DNA of 64,000 nt, from the NCBI RefSeq assembly GCF_000247695.1, contig NW_004624783.1:3839897-3903896 (forward strand), read 5' to 3'. This stretch comes from Heterocephalus glaber (lineage: Eukaryota; Chordata; Mammalia; Rodentia; Bathyergidae). Both the position numbers and the translations under genes were made by a program. Positions within the stretch are counted from its first letter, which is position 1; every line of letters begins with the position of its first letter. Shown in pieces: positions 22,444 to 31,265 of the stretch. Under the pieces are notes generated by a model that saw nothing but the letters and a program-made list of their open reading frames with translations, had not been told where the DNA came from and ran no database searches.

Positions 22444-24665
22444 GTGACTGACTCAGAAATTGGAGAAAGTAATAGACCACATAAGGGGACTTCTAATGTT
22501 CATCCTGTCTTTGGGTGCTCTTAATTTTGGGGTTCTGGAAGGGTCTATTTCCTCATCTCTACCTCTGGCTTGTTTCTCTGAAGTGTCTCTATTGTTTTTG
22601 ATTCTGAAGATTAGCTTTGGGGATAGACAATGTGCTGTTCCTAAAGCTCTAAAGCTATAGCTAGAGGAAAGGACCTAATGTCATTTGGTGGTGCCCAGAA
22701 TAGTACAGAGGGACACTGGACTTAGGTATGGCTTAGTCAGGTACATTCTTCTGGAGCACTTTGTTCATCTTGGACAATTGTGAAAGCCCATCTCCTAACT
22801 AACTAGTGATGATTAGGGTCATTAACGGTGACTGGTTATTGGTGGTGCCTTTCGTGTATCTTTACCTTAGTTCTGAATATGCCATTATTCCATCAGTCAG
22901 GAGAAATAGACTAGACCTGGAAGTGCCTGCTAACTTTGAGATAGATGGTATAACCAATCAGCCCAAACTTTTCCTACCCCAGCAACACTCTAACTTTTCT
23001 TAGCCTTTTCTACCTATTACAGCTCTTAACACCTTAATCCCAAGTTATCCTTATCCTCACCTTTCTTCCTTTTCTACAAAAAACAAGTGAAAGTCATGGA
23101 GCTCTTGTTTTCCCAGTGTTATGGAAATTCAGCTGCTGTTTTGCTTTTTTTTTCCCTTGGAATAAAGACTTTGATAGGAAAGAAATCACAATGCAATTCT
23201 AGGGAGGATACTCCCTAGGACTGCAATGAAAACATTGGGAAAACATTGATAGCTTCACTCTTGGGTGACAGATGTTTAGGGATGATTAGAAGGTTGTGGG
23301 GATGCATGGCCTATTTTCCTCCTCCCACCCCTCGTGGCACAACAGTTCAATAATTATTTATTGAGCACCTCCTAGAAGCCAGGTGCTGAGCCAGGTGTTG
23401 GCAGCACAATTGGCAGATGTGGTTGACACGACAGGGAGCAGTTATGCTATTCCTAACATATTTGGCCCAAGCTCACTCTACTAGGGTAGGTTTTCCAATC
23501 GTCTACCTATTCTATGTTCTAACTTTCATTGGGTTAAATTAAGGCTCCTCACAGGCACTTACGGAGTGAGAGCAGAAGATAGGGTTCTTTTAGGGAATTA
23601 GTAAAACTTCCTGAGTCAGCCTGAATCCAGGGGATATTGGGAGAGGAGACACCAATCTCTTCAATTCCAGGTCTGAAGAGGAAGAGGGGTCCTGGGATAG
23701 TACAGGAAAAGAAAAGTACACTGCTTTTAGCAGGTTTTATTGATTTGGTGTAGACAATTGATTAAAAAAAGGCAAAAGCAAACAGGTCTGGTGGTGAGCT
23801 TTGCCGGATGCAACTGAATTGCTTTTCTCTCTCTTGGTAGCTCAGCTTCAGCTCATATTGATGTCAAGCTCTGTAATTTATTTATGAAATTATATAGCCC
23901 TTCCTAGAGTACCATTCTACTTTTATTTTATTTCATCTCCCAAATCCCCACAGTGAAAGCAGGAGTTATTTCCTCATAGGTAGCTGCCTTCTGACACTCA
24001 TTCATATAAATGGAAGGGAGGATGGGGAAAAATATCTGTAGTACGTGGCAGACATCTAGGCCAAGAAAGGCTTAGTTATAGTTTAAAGGTTTGCATTTCC
24101 ATTAAATTCAGTATCTACCTAGAAACCTGGGAAGTTAACAGTAGTGGGCATCTTTTTATCACTCAGTGGAACCAATACTGACAATCCCAGAGGTCTCCAG
24201 GGATCATCTGTCACATAGTGATAAAATGTGGCCCTCACCCTCTGGACATTTAAGTCTATTCCTGCCTGCCCTTTATTTCCCACAGCACCTCATGGATTGT
24301 GTTCAGATGCCCCAGGATCTCATTATTAACAAGGAGGTCTGGGAGCTTTCTCCTTGTCCCAAAAAGAATTGTGCTGCAAGCCAACTTCAGTTAGAGAATC
24401 GCTAATATCACAGAGCCAGGTTACCACTCTTTCTTCAAGAGGCTGTCTCACCTGTGTGACCATACTGATGCCAGGTCTGGATATGTTCTCACTTGAAGCT
24501 ATCTCTCTGGGGGTTTTCTGAGTTGAAGAGTGGCCTGCAAACTGAGATCTCTTCTTGGAAGTGTTTCACAACTAAAAGGAGGGTGGGTGGGCTATCGCTC
24601 AGACCATGTGGCCTTTTCTCCTTTGTTTTTGAGCTACCTATGTCCAAAACCTCAGTGTCACCTTT
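22444..24665. other. Mostly unique sequence with one L2 scrap, no gene seen
   Basis: The only named item is the antisense L2 piece at 23,340-23,445. The open frames here are short and without family resemblance. Confidence 0.4.
23340..23445 (-). repeat. L2 3'-end fragment, antisense
   Basis: 'aataattatttattgagcac' and 'ctcctagaagccaggtgctg' correspond to the L2 antisense hallmark 'tatttattgagcacctactatgtgccaggcactg'. It is short and diverged. Confidence 0.55.
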
Positions 24666-24668
24666 GAG

Positions 24669-24795
24669 TCTTATTCCTCTCTCTCTCTCTCTCCATATAT
24701 ATATTTGGTATTGGGGATCAAACTCAGGACCTTGTGCTTGCGAGGCAGGCACTAGAACCACTGAGCTAAATCTCCGGCCCAACTCTTATTCCTCT
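24669..24795 (-). mobile_element. ID-type SINE, antisense, with perfect 12-bp target-site duplication
   Basis: 'ttggggatcaaactcaggac' (24,711) is the reversed B box and 'cactgagctaaatctccggc' (24,760) the reversed A box of a tRNA-derived ID unit of about 75 bases. A (CT)n and TA-rich run at 24,678-24,704 replaces the antisense A tail. The direct repeat 'tcttattcctct' occurs at 24,669-24,680 and 24,784-24,795. The length is full for an ID monomer and divergence is moderate, so it is fairly young. Confidence 0.87.
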
Positions 24796-24984
24796 TTAAA
24801 CTCCACTGATTGGCAAGTCATATCTTTCTACTCTTTCCTCCTTGTTTCCTTTGTCTGGTTTTCTTCCCATACTGTAATCCTGTCTCCATCTTGTGGTTGG
24901 TACACTTTGTTCACACAGAAGCGCTGGAGTTCCTATCTGCCCTGTCTTCCTACTCTTGCCACTGCAACCTGGTTCAAGTGTATG

Positions 24985-24988
24985 CACT

Positions 24989-25056
<68 letters not shown>

Positions 25057-25132
25057 AGGATCTAGCTGAGGACCTTGCACTTGCTAGGCAGGTGCAGTGC
25101 CGGTAAGCTACTTCCTTGGCCCTGGACTTCTC
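24985..25132 (-). mobile_element. ID-type SINE, antisense, with a long (CT)n tail array
   Basis: The tRNA-like unit runs from 25,053 to about 25,121: 'ggatctagctgaggaccttg' is the reversed B-box part and 'cttccttggccc' the reversed head. The expected A tail is replaced by about 65 bases of (CT)n at 24,988-25,052, that is (GA)n downstream of the SINE on its own strand. A short 'acttctct' occurs on both sides (24,986-24,993 and 25,125-25,132), a possible target-site duplication. Confidence 0.8.
24988..25052 (+). repeat. (CT)n microsatellite
   Basis: This is a near-pure CT array of about 65 bases with one TT interruption near 25,008. It sits exactly where the A tail of the neighbouring antisense ID SINE should be, so it probably grew from that tail. 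The serine-leucine runs it encodes are not a protein. Confidence 0.92.
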
Positions 25133-25919
25133 TAAAAGTTTGATGAAACCTATTAATTCTCCTTCCTGATTTGGGTTTGGGGCTATAATCAAAAGACACA
25201 ATCCTGAACAATATAATCTCAAATGTTAAGATCAACATCCTTAAAGTCTAACATCCTAAAGGTCAAAATCCTGAAAATATAATTCTGGAAAAAAATTCTT
25301 TAAAAGACATTTATTCACATCTTTAAAGGGGATTTGTTTGAGAAACATATAAAAACATAGCCACACATTTTCAGGAGCTTTACACAATAAAATAGGAAAT
25401 AATTTTTTGCAAGCGTAAACACTCAAGTGTACTATCAACAGTTACATGGGTATAATAGTTTTGAGCAGGAAAATCATATTCATAAAGAAATAGGTCAAAG
25501 TATATAAATGCACATCACTAAGACTGATAATTGTTTTCACCCAATTTTATAATTGTGGCCATCTGAAAGGCCATGACTGACAAGCTATGTCTTTTCAATG
25601 AGATCAGCCAAAAGCCATGATGTGTCATCCCTGTCAATGAAGTTACTTAAAGAGCTGAAGTCTCAAACTTTATATTTAGAAAAGGTAGGTGTAGAAAAAG
25701 GACACCTCTTCATTTATTCATGAAGTTTCAACATTTTTATGTGCACATACAACACTTATACGCAAAATCAATGGTGTTATAATGAACTTGCACAGAGTCA
25801 AATTTGCAAACAGTACATGAGAACTCTCTAAAAGACATTAAACCATTAAATCATGAAGATAAAATATGTAGTACAGTGAATTGTAACAAATAATACTGAC
25901 AATTTAAAATAGCAGGGAA

Positions 25920-25978
25920 GGGCTGGGGTTGTAGCTCAGTGGTAGAGCACTTGCCTAGCACTGAAAAAAAAAAGAGAG
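25920..25978 (+). mobile_element. ID SINE lacking its 3' half, sense
   Basis: 'gggctggggttgtagctcag' and 'tggtagagcacttgcctagc' give the complete tRNA-Ala-like head with an intact A box. After 'ctagca' the sequence goes to 'ctg' and a poly-A run at 25,964-25,973, so the B-box half is missing. It has inserted into the 25.2-26.6 kb element. Flanking 'tttaaaata' on both sides may be a decayed duplication. Confidence 0.82.
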
Positions 25979-26432
25979 TAGTATTTTAAAATACTGGGGA
26001 GAAAAATGAAAAAGAGAAATCAACATAAAAGGTATATTCCAGGGATAGATTATGGGCAATTGCATGGAGATAGTCCATGTGAGCTGGCTGAATTTCATTA
26101 TCATTATCTATATTTTGAAGGCTTGCATCTCTATCAATATCTGCTGCTTTTTCTCCTAGGGCAGGGCTCTCACATTCATTTTCTATATGGCAGATCTTCC
26201 TCACTCTGCTCAGTCTCACACACTATCCTCTCTGGAAACACCCTCACACACACCCAAAAAATGCTTTGCCAGGCTCTAAACATCCTAGACGTTCTTCACA
26301 CAACTAGAAGTGTACTAATCCTTTTCCTAGAATTTGGCCTTTCGTCCCTCTTATGCAGCTGCCTAACCATGAGAGTTGAGGTCATTGAGATGTCAGCTTT
26401 CAAGATTTCAACATTCAAGATTTTCATTTCTA

Positions 26433-26497
26433 AGGACTGTGATTTTTAATCACTTCTTGGCCTTTTGGCTAAGATCAAGGGAGGACTGTGATTTTTA
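26433..26497 (+). pseudogene. U2 snRNA 5'-fragment retropseudogene with perfect 16-bp target-site duplications
   Basis: Positions 26,449-26,479 match the first 31 nucleotides of U2 snRNA with two substitutions (A for G at U2 base 4, T for C at base 10); the segment 'ggccttttggctaagatcaa' is exact. Two extra G's follow. The insert of 33 bases is flanked by identical copies of 'aggactgtgattttta' at 26,433-26,448 and 26,482-26,497, so it entered by target-primed reverse transcription. It starts at U2 base 1, lacks the Sm site and all 3' stem-loops, has no A tail and no promoter, and is non-functional. Confidence 0.88.
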
Positions 26498-26575
26498 GGA
26501 TTTGAGACATTAGACATTTTGATCTTTTGTAACTTCAGTGTTTGGGATTGTGTTGTGGGATGTTGATTGACGGAA

Positions 26576-27234
26576 CTGGATTTGTTCTCATTCCATTCCT
26601 CTGTTTGGCTCCAAGTTCCCTATTCATTTCTTCAGATGTGGCTCTCAGGTTATCTCTCAGGGTAAGAATCAGTAATCCTCAATGACTCACCATAATGTAA
26701 TGAGTGTCTTTCCTCTGTAGTTCAGCATTCAAGTTTATCCATGTTTTAGAATCAGCTGATATTTTTCCTTAGTTTTTTTACAACCTTAGTAACGTAAGTG
26801 CAGTGTTCCATTCAAATCACGTACTGGTTGGGAAACTTGGTTCTGGTCGTGGCAGACCGAGAGCATTCAGACTGACAAAACTTCAGAAAGTGAGAAAAAT
26901 ATTTTTAATAGTGTGCTTGAAGACATGTAAAAGTTGGCAAGGTGGTGAAAATGTATGGGGCCATATTTTGGAAGAAGATGGAAATTAAGAAGTAAAAGAC
27001 TTGTAGTTTCTAAAGAGGCAGCTGAGGGTCTGGGCCTTGCATCTCGGCATCAGGAGGTTAGGGAGCAAAATTGGAGGGTAGGATCTGTCAAGCATGGGGA
27101 ACATTTTGGCTCAGGACTATAAGTAACCCTCAGGTCCTGAGGTGTAGCTTTGAATCATTTGAGTAGCTGAGAAAAATGTCAGTTCTCAAAATGAGATTAA
27201 CATTACACTCTCCTGCAAGTCAATTACCTGGCAG
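26576..27234. other. Unique sequence, no gene seen
   Basis: No repeat, exon or RNA gene was recognised in this stretch. Confidence 0.4.
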
Positions 27235-27298
27235 AAGATAATGGAGGAAGATACATTATCCTAGTAAAGATAATGGAGGAAGATACATTATCCTAGTT
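27235..27298 (+). repeat. 32-bp direct tandem duplication
   Basis: A 32-base unit beginning 'aagataatggaggaagatac' at 27,235 recurs immediately at 27,267. The copies agree at all but the last base. Near identity means the duplication is recent relative to the surrounding old repeats. Confidence 0.92.
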
Positions 27299-27299
27299 T

Positions 27300-27940
27300 T
27301 CAAATTATTTTTACAAACAAATCTTTGAATACAATGTCCAATATACAATCAAAGATTAATTGGTACAGAAGGAAATCAGTTCACAGGAATGAGAACAAGA
27401 AGAAGAGATTGACTTGTAGCTTTATCAAGACACTGCAGTTATGAGGAATTGACTTTAACATAGACATGCTTACTATTTTCAAGTGGAAATAAAACCAGAT
27501 TACAAATTTTGGCAGCAAGCTAGAAACTATAAAACTGATGCAGTAGATTTGAAACAAGAGCCAAAATAATTCTAAAACTAAAAATACACAGCAACTGAAA
27601 TTAAGAATTCAGTGTATGGGTTATAAAAAAATTAGACACAGCTAGAGAGATATAATAATGAAGTGGAGGACAGGGAGAAAGAAATAATCCAAAATGAAGG
27701 CCAATAAATATAGAATAGAGGGTAAGAGGCATAGAAGATACAATAAGAATGTATTAACTAATTGGATTTCCTCAATGAAAGAGAATAGGAAAAATATTAT
27801 TTGAAGAGGTAATGCCTACAAAGTTTATAAAATTGAGAGAAGTGTCAATATGCAGATTAAAGAAAGCCTACAAACTCCAAGGAGGATAATTAAAAAGACA
27901 TCTATATCTAGACAGTCATAATATTAACTGAAAATTAAAG
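27300..27940 (+). repeat. Old LINE-1/HAL1 ORF1-region fragment
   Basis: 'gattacaaattttggcagca', 'gcagtagatttgaaacaaga', 'cagcaactgaaattaagaat', 'agaggcatagaagataca' and 'aaagacatctatatctagac' follow the order of the ORF1 coiled-coil and following segment of L1M/HAL1 elements. The reading frame is destroyed. The A-rich plus strand shows it is in sense orientation. Confidence 0.58.
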
Positions 27941-29849
27941 ACACATTTTTCTATTTATCTCCCAAGCAAGTCCTCAATTTTCTTGCAATTGTACCTTGAC
28001 ATATACTATTCCTCCACCCTTTCATTTTCTTCTGTCTAAATGTTGCTCATTACTTACCAACATTTATCTGCTAATCCTCCTGTTTTTACCTCCAACTAAA
28101 TTTGTAACTAAAATGATCAATAATAACTTGATGTCAACACTATTAACCCTGCTCCCTGGCCACTGCTGTCCTTCTCAAGTTTGTATTTACTTCCAGGCAT
28201 TGTCCTTGGTACCAGCCATACATTATCTTATCTAGTCCTCACAACACAGCAGAGGACTTTACACAAGGAAAAACAGGGACCACTCAGCTCTGTCATGAAC
28301 TTATATTGCCCTTTTACCTATCTTGGACCACTTATAACCTTTCTCCTTGAACTATTGTAATTTGCATGCAAAGGTATATTATCTGGGGGAAGTGCCTGAC
28401 ACTTAGCTTGGTTGGTGCCTAGTAGGTGCTCTTTCATTTGTTGAGTGGCTCTTGTTTGTAGCCTGCCCCCAAAGATGCTTGAAAGGCCTGCGCATCTGTT
28501 AAAAGTCTGAGCAAATGATCCAGTGGAAACTGTGCACACACCTTATCATCTCTCCCTGCCTTAGCAGCTCCCGTTCACACGTTAAATTGAAAGCTGTGAC
28601 CGATGCTCTATTTAAAGTGTCCTCGAAAATGGTACTCAAGTGTGTAACACAGCTATTTCCCTGACGTGGGCAAGATATTTATGGAGAGGTTGTTTTTCCT
28701 TTGGATAGGGGGCTTGATAACCAGAAGCCATTATATGACACCTGTGTGGATGTCAAAAGGAAAACAACAAAAAGTCCACTAGTCCCCCTATCTCTATCAA
28801 GACAAAATCGCCCTGGTTATTTTCTCTATCAAGCCGTGTCTTTTCCATGATCATCCAAAGATCACAAAATATGACCTGAGGCCAGTAAAGTTGAAGCAGG
28901 AATTGTCCAGACCAGAAAGAATAATTGCAATTTTTCCATTAGCATTCCAGTACTGGCTCTCTCTGGGTTTGTTCACCATCTCAGCTTGACAGCTTAATGG
29001 TTTGCAGGACAAGGAACATTTTAGCACAGTTGGTTGCTACTTTGTGGGGAGGGAGAAAACTGGTGAAAGCATTAGGTAGAAGTTTCTAGAGGAAGGGACT
29101 CTGGATGGCAAAAGATGTGTTAAGTTTGGAGAAATGGTCGACTTCACCAAGGCCATAGACCATCATTGCCCCAGGAAACGCAGCTATTTGTGCATATTTT
29201 GTGTGCTATTACAACTCCCCAATCTCTTGCTCTTTGCCTGGGCACTTTTTATCAGGGCATCCTTTGAAATAACTCGTTATTGATTCAACTGATTAATTTC
29301 ACTCTTTGTGTTGTTGATAGTTGGCACATTTTACTTTCTGAACAGCACCAACATCTGGCTCTCTTTCTTGTCTTCCTCTTCCTGATTAACAAACAATAAA
29401 CAGCACAGAGCTTTTAAGACAGCCCCACACCACAGCTTCTACTCTCTTGACCCAGCATCCATTTTCTGTATTATGAGGTGTGGGGAATCTGGGTAATCCT
29501 AATAGCACAGTATTAGAAAGTGTTTATGTGTTCAAGGAAGTACATATTTAATCCAGGTTTGGTAGGGGATGGTTGAATTTCCATTTAAGCAATTGCTTGT
29601 TAAAGTGAGACAGCATGTCTAGAATGGGAGCTGGTCCTTACAACATCTAAAGTGGCAGTTTTGTGGATTCCAGAAGGAAACAAGTGCCTTAAAATCTCCA
29701 GTCTCTCTAGCATTATTGTGATTTGTTTGATGTACTCTTTAGGCAGCCTCTGGCACGGTACTCTGCTCTGTATAACTTAGAAGCTCTGGGTGGTCAGTGA
29801 TTGTCAGTGGATGTGCCAATGACATTTTGGGTATGATAGTTCTTCATTA
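27941..29849. other. Mostly unique sequence, possible conserved noncoding block
   Basis: A MIR-like scrap lies around 28,200-28,450. From about 28,560 to 29,020 the sequence is unique, of mixed composition and retains several CpGs outside any island (for example at 28,578, 28,600 and 28,625), unlike the decayed surroundings. I see no open frame of note. Confidence 0.4.
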
Positions 29850-29980
29850 TTGAGAACCAGTTTGCACAATGCAGGAGGAGCATCCCTAGTCCTAAAAGCC
29901 AGGAGCACTTTGTCAACCATAGAAGCCTCCATATATTTCCCTTAGGGAGGGGAAATTACCCCTGACTGAGGACTTCTGCA
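29850..29980 (+). repeat. MER20-like hAT fragment
   Basis: 'gaggagcatccctagtccta', 'aaagccaggagcacttt' and 'ggggaaattacccctgactg' parallel the MER20 pattern ('agcatccctggcctctacccactagatgccagtagca...gcaaaattgcccc'). It is diverged. Confidence 0.42.
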
Positions 29981-30134
29981 AGTCTAAGAGGAAGAAGACT
30001 GTGGCTGACACCTTGCTTCTTCCCAGGGAGATGGGCTAAGGTATCTTTGACAGCTCAGTGACCTTGAACAATTCACCCCTGAAACTTCCTGATCCTTCAC
30101 TGAAGTCTTTGATGTTTGGATAGCAGTAGTAGTA

Positions 30135-30365
30135 GTGTCCATCTCTTAGGTTTGTTAGGAAGCCTAATGGTAGCAAATATTTATGACTGCTCAGAATTTG
30201 CTAAGCATGTTATATACAGAATTTCACCCAATCTTTGTAACCAACTACTCAATAAAGTAGGTCCCATTATTATTTCCATTTTACAGAGGACAAAACTTCT
30301 CAATCCCACATTAAGATGCAAAAGACTGAAGTATCATACTCAAGGTTATGTAGCTAGCCGGACTA
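30135..30365 (+). repeat. MIR-family SINE fragment
   Basis: 'ccattattatttccatttta' with 'cagaggacaaaact' followed by 'actcaaggttatgtagctag' is the MIR3-type tail block ('cccattattatccccattttacagatgaggaaactgaggc...caaggtcacacagctag'). It is ancient. Confidence 0.65.
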
Positions 30366-30379
30366 TAACTGAGGTCAGT

Positions 30380-30575
30380 GATTTCTCAAACATTAGCATG
30401 CTTTAGGATCTCTTGGAGGCTTCTAAGAGTCACGACCAGTGAAGCCTTCTCCGTACTACCTGGGTTAGCAGAACTAGGGTGGGTCTGGGCATGTCCATTT
30501 CCAATGCGTCCCCATGTATGGCAGGTGCTGCTACTCTGGGGACCAACCCCACACTGAGAACCATTAGCTTGAGCC
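30380..30575 (+). repeat. MER5-type hAT transposon
   Basis: 'tttctcaaacattagcatgc' at the left and 'cacactgagaaccattag' at the right are the inverted ends of MER5 ('cagtggttctcaaa...ttgagaaccactg'), with the central cytosine-rich block between them. It is a near full-length nonautonomous copy. Confidence 0.6.
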
Positions 30576-31006
30576 TTCCATTGAATTACTCCAAATAATT
30601 CACAATGTATTGTAATTCTGGGAAGGCCATTGGAGAGTACGCCCCTCACCCCATACACACACAGCATACATATAGGGAGATTTTATGTGGTTTTGTGTGG
30701 CCTTGGACAGAGTGCAGTCTTTATGGTAGGAATTCACTTGGGTTGTAGTTCACTGCCAATCTACTAAGACTCTCTTCAGCCTTGGAATGGAGAGGTAGGA
30801 TCCTATAGACACTAGTGAGGCCTTTGAGCCTTATAGGGCAAGGGGACAGGCAGCACCTAGGAGTTGGGAATCACATCAGATGTGATAGAACCAGATACAC
30901 CTGTACTCAGGAAATTTCTGTTGTGTTTTTCATTTTTGTGACTAGCATATTCTTACTCTCCTTTTTCAACAATGTCATCCTGGACAAAGAGGAAACAAGG
31001 AAACGG

Positions 31007-31017
31007 TTCTTCCTTTC

Positions 31018-31048
<31 letters not shown>

Positions 31049-31093
31049 TATTTCTCCCCCAGCTCTTCCTCTTCTTCCCTCTCCTCCTCCTTT
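31007..31093 (+). repeat. Polypyrimidine (TTC/TCC) tract
   Basis: This is an imperfect CTT/CCT-rich run of about 85 bases, directly left of an antisense composite SINE. It is probably the expanded A-tail region of that SINE or an older simple repeat. The serine-rich and arginine-rich frames across it are artefacts. Confidence 0.85.
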
Positions 31094-31265
31094 CATACAG
31101 AGTCTTGGCACTGAGCTGTATCACTAGCCCTTTTAAAATTTTTATTTTGAGACATAGTCTTGATAATTTGCTAAGCTGCTCAGGCTGGGCTTGAACTTGT
31201 GATTCTCCTATCTCAGACTCCCAGAGTTCTAGCATCACAGGTGTGTGCCACCAGTGCCTGGCTGG
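31094..31265 (-). mobile_element. Composite ID-B1 SINE, antisense
   Basis: 'tggcactgagctgtatcact' (31,107 on) is the reversed ID head. Then 'tattttgagacatagtcttg', 'caggctgggcttgaacttgt' and 'gtgtgtgccaccagtgcctg' form a reversed B1 (7SL-derived) unit. The two units are joined in the same order as at 42,695 and 44,592, so this is one dimeric SINE family and not a chance neighbour pair. Confidence 0.78.

Larger units (their letters stand above)
25185..26575. mobile_element. Old DNA-transposon-like element with degenerate terminal inverted repeats (possibly Ricksha/MULE-type)
   Basis: The left end repeats the motif AATCCTGAA-like at short intervals ('cacaatcctgaacaatataa', 'aacatcctaaaggtcaaaat', 'cctgaaaatataattctgg' from 25,199 on). 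The right end carries its inverted form ('ttttaggatttgagacatta', 'cagtgtttgggattgtgttg', 26,494-26,556). In between is A/T-rich non-coding sequence interrupted by an ID SINE and a U2 fragment. Long inverted ends built from such motifs recall the Ricksha MULE family. The family name is a guess; the inverted ends are the observation. Confidence 0.38.

Noticed and set aside
22288..22524. Arginine-glutamate-rich protein
   Set aside because: It is the translation of the purine/(GA)n tract.
24493..25065. 190-codon open frame, the longest in the window
   Set aside because: It runs through an antisense ID SINE and ends in the (CT)n array, so its serine-leucine tail and most of its length are repeat-derived.
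26449..26479. A functional U2 snRNA gene
   Set aside because: Only the first 31 nucleotides are present, the Sm site, 3' stem-loops and snRNA promoter elements are absent, and the insert is bounded by target-site duplications.
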